Origin: CBDDEH01 sp965226865
Lineage (GTDB): Bacteria > Chloroflexota > Dehalococcoidia > Lucifugimonadales > JAGWBF01
Direction: 5' to 3'
Length of the DNA: 64,000 bases
NCBI GenBank assembly: GCA_965226865.1
Contig: CBDDEH010000003.1
Span: forward strand, 682,001 to 746,000
Positions 59,515 through 64,000 of the stretch are shown one piece after another; the first letter of the stretch is position 1, and the number at the start of each line of letters is the position of its first letter. Below the pieces are notes generated by a model. That model was not told the origin of the DNA. It ran no database searches and worked only from the letters and a program-made list of their open reading frames with translations. A program made the position numbers and the translations under genes.

Positions 59515-61950
59515 ATGAATCGACCGGACGACCCGATGCGGGAGATAGCGGCGCTCAGGGAGCGGCTCTCCAGGCTGAGCGAGGCCAGCCTGGACATCAC
59601 CGAAGACCTCGACCTCGATACCGTCTTGCAAGGGGTCCTGGACGGGGCGCGCTCCCTGACCGGCGCAAGGATGGGCGGCGTCACCATCCTCGACGACTCG
59701 GGACAGCTCCAGGACTTCATCACCTCCGGCCTGACGGACGAAGACCACCAGCGATTCGTCAACCTGCCGGGGGGACCGGAGTTCTTCGCCTACCTGAGCA
59801 GCCTGCCCGAACCGCTGCGGCTCGCCGACTTTTCCGCCCATACAACGGCGTTGGGCCTGCCGGAGATCGGCCCGCCCCTGGGACCGGTGGGCAGCTTCCT
59901 GGGCGCGCCCATCCGTCTCCGGGGCGTACGCGCCGGCAACCTCTATCTATCGGACAAGGAGGGCGGAGGGGCGTTCACCCAGGATGACGAGGAGACCCTG
60001 GCGATGTTCGCCTCCCATGCGGCTATGGCCATCGCCAACGCCCGCAGGCACCGGGAGGAGCAGCGGGCCAGGGCCTACCTTGAGACGCTGATCGACACCT
60101 CGCCGGTGGGCGTCGTGGTGTTCAACGCCGGGACCGGCGTCCCGGTGTCCCTCAACAGGGAGGGGAGAAGGCTTGTCGACGGCCTCACAAACCCCGGCCA
60201 GACGGCGGAGCAGCTCCTCGACGTGCTGACCTTCCGGCGCGCTGACGGGCGGGAGATCTCGCTGCGGGAGTTCCCCCTGGCGGAGGCGCTGAGCACCGGC
60301 GAGACGGTGCGGGCCGAGGAGATCGTCATCGGCGTCCCCGACGGCCGGAGCGTCTCCGTGCTGCTCAACGCCACCGCCATCCGCTCGGAGGAGGGACAGG
60401 TGGAGTCGGTGGTCGTCACCCTCCAGGACATGACGGCGCTGGAGGAGCTGGACCGGCTGCGGGCCGAGTTCCTGGGCATGGTGAGCCACGAGCTGCGGGC
60501 GCCCCTCACCTCCATCAAGGGCTCCGCCGCCACCGTGCTGGGTTCAACCGCCGACCTGGACCCGGCCGTGGTCCGCCAGTTCTTCCGGATCATCGACGAG
60601 CAGGCCGACCACATGCACGACCTGGTTGCCGACCTGCTGGACGTGGCGCGCATCGAGACGGGCACGCTGCCGGTCACTCCCGAACCTGCGGAGGTGGCGG
60701 TGCTGGTGGACCGGGCGAGGAGCACCTTCACCAGCGCGGGGGGCAGGAACAACCTCGCCATCGACATTCCGCCCGACCTGCCCCTGGTGATGGCGGACAG
60801 GCGGCGCATCGTCCAGGTCGTCGGCAACCTGCTGTCCAACGCGGCCAAACACTCCTCGGAATCGTCCGTAATCACGGTGACCGTAGTGCGGGAGGGCGTT
60901 CACGTTGCGGTCTCGGTGGCCGACGAGGGGAGGGGCATACCTTCGGAGCGACTGCCGTACCTCTTCAGGAAGTTCACCCGGACCGACGGCGATGACCTGG
61001 GGAGCGGCGTCGCCGGGTCGGGCCTGGGCCTCGCCATCTGCAAGGGGATCGTGGAGGCCCACGGGGGCCGGATATGGGCCGAGAGCGAGGGGCCGGGCAT
61101 GGGAACGCGGTTCACCTTCACGATACCGACGGTCGAGGAGGCCGGGAGCGGCACGGCCGTCTCCACTTCCGCCGCCCGGCGAGCGGTGGCGGGACCGGGG
61201 GAAGGGGCGCGCGTCCTTGCGGTGGACGACGACCCCCAGGCGCTCAGGTACGTCCGCGACGCCCTCTTGAAGTCGGGCTACACGCCGGTTGTGACCGGGG
61301 ACCCGGAGGAGGCGCTCCGACTCGTGGGGGAGGAGAAGCCCGATCTGGTCCTGCTCGACCTGATGCTGCCGGGGACCGACGGCATCGAGCTGATGAAGGA
61401 CATCCTGGGGGCGGGCGATGTGCCGGTCATCTTCGTGTCGGCCTACGGCCGGGACGAGCTCATCGCCAGGGCCTTTGACATGGGGGCCGTCGATTACGTC
61501 GTCAAGCCCTTCTCGCCTACGGAGCTGGCGGCGAGGATCAGGGCGGCCCTGCGCAAGCGGGCGGCGTCCGAGCCGTCAGAACCCTACGTGCTGGGAGACC
61601 TGACAATCGACTATGCCGAACGCCGGGTGACCCTTGCCGGCCGTCCGCTCCCGCTGATAGCGATGGAGTACCGGCTTCTCGCCGAGCTTTCGGCCAATGC
61701 CGGGCGGCTGTTGACCTACGAGCATCTGCTGGAACGGGTCTGGGGCGAGAAGAGCAGCGGCGACGTGCGGCCCATGCGCACCATCGTAAGCAAGCTCCGC
61801 CGCAAGCTGGGCGATGACGCGGACAATCCCATCTACATCTTCACCGAGCCTCGCGTAGGCTACAGGATGCCCAAGGGGGGAGGGGCACATGCACGAGGAG
61901 GCATGATTGTGACGATAAAGGGAGAAGGGGGCAACTACATCTCTCTCTAG
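59515..61950 (+). CDS. One-piece signalling protein: GAF-PAS-histidine kinase-receiver-OmpR DNA-binding domain
   Basis: 811 aa, no membrane segment, so a cytoplasmic sensor. GAF domain (about 25-180: LDLDTVLQGVLDGARSLTGA), PAS-like domain (185-310: LETLIDTSPVGVVVFNAGTG), HisKA with phospho-acceptor His325 in MVSHELRAPLTSIKGS, HATPase with NLLSNAAKHS, DEGRGIPSE and GSGLGLAI, receiver with acidic VDDDP and Asp615 in LVLLDLMLPG plus Lys in YVVKPFSP, and a winged-helix DNA-binding domain (690-785: MEYRLLAELSANAGRLLTYE, VSKLRRKLGDD, VGYRM). The start has AGGTGA upstream. The frame continues about 25 codons past the usual OmpR end. Kinase and transcription factor in one chain is unusual. Confidence 0.93.
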   Translation: MNRPDDPMREIAALRERLSRLSEASLDITEDLDLDTVLQGVLDGARSLTGARMGGVTILDDSGQLQDFITSGLTDEDHQRFVNLPGGPEFFAYLSSLPEPLRLADFSAHTTALGLPEIGPPLGPVGSFLGAPIRLRGVRAGNLYLSDKEGGGAFTQDDEETLAMFASHAAMAIANARRHREEQRARAYLETLIDTSPVGVVVFNAGTGVPVSLNREGRRLVDGLTNPGQTAEQLLDVLTFRRADGREISLREFPLAEALSTGETVRAEEIVIGVPDGRSVSVLLNATAIRSEEGQVESVVVTLQDMTALEELDRLRAEFLGMVSHELRAPLTSIKGSAATVLGSTADLDPAVVRQFFRIIDEQADHMHDLVADLLDVARIETGTLPVTPEPAEVAVLVDRARSTFTSAGGRNNLAIDIPPDLPLVMADRRRIVQVVGNLLSNAAKHSSESSVITVTVVREGVHVAVSVADEGRGIPSERLPYLFRKFTRTDGDDLGSGVAGSGLGLAICKGIVEAHGGRIWAESEGPGMGTRFTFTIPTVEEAGSGTAVSTSAARRAVAGPGEGARVLAVDDDPQALRYVRDALLKSGYTPVVTGDPEEALRLVGEEKPDLVLLDLMLPGTDGIELMKDILGAGDVPVIFVSAYGRDELIARAFDMGAVDYVVKPFSPTELAARIRAALRKRAASEPSEPYVLGDLTIDYAERRVTLAGRPLPLIAMEYRLLAELSANAGRLLTYEHLLERVWGEKSSGDVRPMRTIVSKLRRKLGDDADNPIYIFTEPRVGYRMPKGGGAHARGGMIVTIKGEGGNYISL

Positions 61951-62213
61951 ATTGCTGGGAAGATGGCAACGGATGTCCCTCATAACTTACAATGAGAGGC
62001 GGATCGGGTAACCCTAGGAAAGAGCCAAAGAGTGCATAGACTACATCGCCTCAACCTAATGCCAAAGACCGAGCTAATCTAGATTGGACCCAATGATGGT
62101 GAAGTACCTGCACTTGGGTCAAGGACACCTGGATGACCCACGCCGGGGCCTGATACTGCGCTGGACACTTGTGATTGTCCAGATCCAAACTGATCCACAA
62201 TTGAACACCGCTC

Positions 62214-63644
62214 ATGCGACTCGCTGAACCAATAGAAACCACAGGCGTGTTCTGGCTGCCTGGGCAACCAGATACTCAATTGTCTGGCGTCCTCAAGATT
62301 TCCGAGTCAGGCGAAATCACAGTCGACTTGGCAGGAGTGTCTGGCGATCCTCTCGTGACACCTAGAAGGTTTGGTGTATCAGCTACGCCAAACATAGAAG
62401 AAGCAGCGCCAGACCCAGGACGCATAGTAGGGATCCTACAACGAGGCGGGCGAATAACGTTAGATCGATGTCTCCGGCAGAACAGTCGTTTCTCTCTTCC
62501 GGGTCATGTGTCTACATCAACAATCTACGCCGAACTCGCGCTCGTCGGTGCCGAGTATAGTGAAGGAGAGGAGGCGCTGTTTTCGGAATTCAGCTTTTCC
62601 GTAGAAGGGCTTGACGCTTGGCTTTCGATTTCCGGGATCGAGATTGAACAAGACATTGAAAACTGGAAAGGTTCGATTCACTTTCATGCGCCTGATGACA
62701 TTCCGCTACATCTTCCGTGTGACGCTGAGCTGACGTTTAGGTTCGGCTTGACCTTTCCTAGTGTTTCCGTGCTTAGGACTGAAGCTACGGTCCAACAGAC
62801 TGCGCTAGCACTGGTGAAACTCAGGGAGCCGCGACCTATTGAGTATTTCTCGTCTCTGGCATTCAAGCTATGCAACTTCCTAACTCTCGCATTGGATCAG
62901 GCTGTATCCATACAGTCAATGACCGGATACTTGGATCAGGAGACCGCAGAGGAAGAGAGCCGTCGAATACCCGTCAGAGTATACGGCCAGTTCGCTCCCT
63001 GGCCTGAAAAGAAACCCACGACACGTTGGCACGACGCCCTCTTTCGGTATCCACACGTCGCCAGTCAACTCGACAACATGATGGGCAAGTGGTTCGAGAA
63101 CTACGAGACCTTCGAACCTGCGTTCAATCTCTATTTCGCTTTGAGGACGCAGCCTTCTCAATTCTTGGATACGAAAATTCTCTGGCTTACTCAAGCACTT
63201 GAGACATTGCATCGAAGAAGTTCTGATGAGACAGAGATGTCAGACGAAGAGTTTGCCAGCCTGCGCGAATCAGTATTGCAGAGCTGTCCAAGAAACAGAC
63301 GACAGTGGTTGAGCCACAGGCTATACTATGCCAATAAACTATCCTTCAGGCACCGCATCGAGAGACTTCTGGAACCACTTGAACGTTGGTTCGGCGACCA
63401 CGAGAAGAGCAGGGCTTTCGTCAGTAGGGTCTGCGATACCAGAAACTATCTCACCCATTATGATGAGGCCGCTACCGGGAATAGAGCAACTGGCTCAGAC
63501 GAAATGTTTGACCTGTATGGGAAGTTAGAGGCCCTGTTCCAACTACATCTGCTGAGTCTGATCGACCTTGAGGACTCGTCTATTGACTCCATCATTCGAG
63601 AAAATCGCGGCCTTCGTAGAAGATTAGGGGTCCAAGTTAGCTAA
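62214..63644 (+). CDS. ApeA-like HEPN protein (putative anti-phage factor)
   Basis: 476 aa. The N-terminal 220 residues are beta-rich (TTGVFWLPGQPDTQLSGVLK, GRIVGILQRGGRITLDRCLR, ISTIYAEL-like strands), like the ApeA N-terminal domain. The C-terminal part is helical (LDTKILWLTQALETLHRRSS, RHRIERLLEPLERWFG, SRVCDTRNYLTHYDEAATGN) and holds the HEPN motif R-N-Y-L-T-H (about Arg410 and His415). ApeA-type proteins are single-gene abortive-infection ribonucleases. The 263-nt gap before it has no gene. Codon use is less GC-rich than in the neighbours, suggesting transfer. Confidence 0.78.
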   Translation: MRLAEPIETTGVFWLPGQPDTQLSGVLKISESGEITVDLAGVSGDPLVTPRRFGVSATPNIEEAAPDPGRIVGILQRGGRITLDRCLRQNSRFSLPGHVSTSTIYAELALVGAEYSEGEEALFSEFSFSVEGLDAWLSISGIEIEQDIENWKGSIHFHAPDDIPLHLPCDAELTFRFGLTFPSVSVLRTEATVQQTALALVKLREPRPIEYFSSLAFKLCNFLTLALDQAVSIQSMTGYLDQETAEEESRRIPVRVYGQFAPWPEKKPTTRWHDALFRYPHVASQLDNMMGKWFENYETFEPAFNLYFALRTQPSQFLDTKILWLTQALETLHRRSSDETEMSDEEFASLRESVLQSCPRNRRQWLSHRLYYANKLSFRHRIERLLEPLERWFGDHEKSRAFVSRVCDTRNYLTHYDEAATGNRATGSDEMFDLYGKLEALFQLHLLSLIDLEDSSIDSIIRENRGLRRRLGVQVS

Positions 63645-63851
63645 CTCTATTCCCCAGGTGGATAACCATCGTTGCCATGGCAGCCCCTCTCCTGGATACC
63701 CCTGTCTCCAGCCTCGTTGCGCGAAGGCCGGGCGAGAGCAGGTGAGACAGGCATGGCGGCTGGCACGGAAGCACCAAATTAAGAGGGTGCAAGAACGGAA
63801 AGTCCGTTTTCTTAAACAATCGCCAAAACGAAGTTGACTGAGTACTAGATT

Positions 63852-64000
63852 ATGACCAGATTGCTGTTACTGACTGTCTCGCCTGCTGTGGGCGTAGTCT
63901 TGACCCTACTGGTGGGCTGTCTGCTGTACGTTTACAGGAGGAGAGTGGCGGTGTCGGTGGAGTTGGTCACGGATACTAGAGTGAGCCCGCTTTCGGTTGA
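63852..64000 (+). CDS. Start of a single-helix membrane protein (partial)
   Basis: ATG at 63852, open to the window end: MTRLLLLTVSPAVGVVLTLL, VGCLLYVYRRRVAVSVELVT. One N-terminal membrane helix followed by basic residues, then the start of a soluble part. No clear SD (AGATT before the ATG). Too short to name. Confidence 0.4.
   Translation, partial: MTRLLLLTVSPAVGVVLTLLVGCLLYVYRRRVAVSVELVTDTRVSPLSV

Overview
The window looks like accessory DNA of a GC-rich bacterium, most plausibly a Chloroflexota member near Dehalococcoidia/SAR202. The reasons are indirect: lipoproteins with long Pro-Thr linkers, a large load of secreted beta-propeller and leucine-rich-repeat (LRR) proteins, many GTG/TTG starts, and the types of transposase and serine recombinase present. 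There is no rRNA, tRNA or other taxonomic marker, so this is an inference. Many genes carry single-base frameshifts at short homopolymers, and three G/C runs of 18-33 nt occur. Part of the apparent gene decay may therefore be sequencing or assembly error. Layout. 0-3.2 kb (minus strand): a compact phage head module (HK97-type capsid protein, P-loop protein, prohead protease, connector) and a small lipoprotein. 3.2-5.6 kb (plus): a promoter with a palindromic operator, a small DNA-binding-like protein, a RepA-like ATPase, a cut-off small gene and a four-repeat type I-E-like CRISPR array without cas genes. 5.7-9.7 kb: the 3' tail of a SNF2-type helicase, a small HTH gene and a large secreted propeller/LRR protein split by a 171-bp MITE. 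10-26 kb: a transposon graveyard (IS256, IS5/IS1031-like, ISNCY-like, IS21 with a nested IS1380, five MITE copies) around two remarkable lipoprotein genes: a PQQ propeller fused to a peptide-type ABC binding protein, and an LppX-like domain fused to a branched-chain-amino-acid-type binding protein. 26-28 kb: a truncated P-II gene divergent from an intact ammonium transporter, then a methylmalonyl-CoA mutase remnant. 28-38 kb: an IS110 element with a candidate bridge RNA, a secreted protein interrupted by one of two identical inverted IS3-family copies, the C-terminal part of a large serine recombinase, a gutted hsdR and another IS3 element. 38-41.5 kb (minus): the rest of a type I restriction-modification locus (half hsdS, a HExxH protein, intact hsdM, a Cys-rich small protein). 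41.6-53.4 kb (mostly plus): an integrative conjugative element (ICE) module with secreted factor, TrbL/VirB6-like protein, pilin, PrgI-like protein, conjugation ATPase, replication-relaxation protein, two HTH regulators, a DUF1016 nuclease, and a serine recombinase joined to the tail of a SNF2 helicase. 53.5-58.8 kb (minus): a TPR protein, an HTH paralogue and a large LRR/fibronectin surface protein. 59-64 kb: a second short array with CRISPR spacing (28-nt repeats every 61 nt), a one-piece sensor kinase/response regulator/DNA-binding protein, an ApeA-like HEPN defence protein and the start of a membrane protein. How it fits together: the same cassette (helicase tail, shared terminator, small HTH gene, LRR surface protein) occurs near both edges of the window. 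This suggests two related ICE ends carrying adhesin-like cargo. Defence genes (type I RM, DUF1016 nuclease, ApeA-like HEPN, orphan CRISPR arrays) lie around the conjugation genes.
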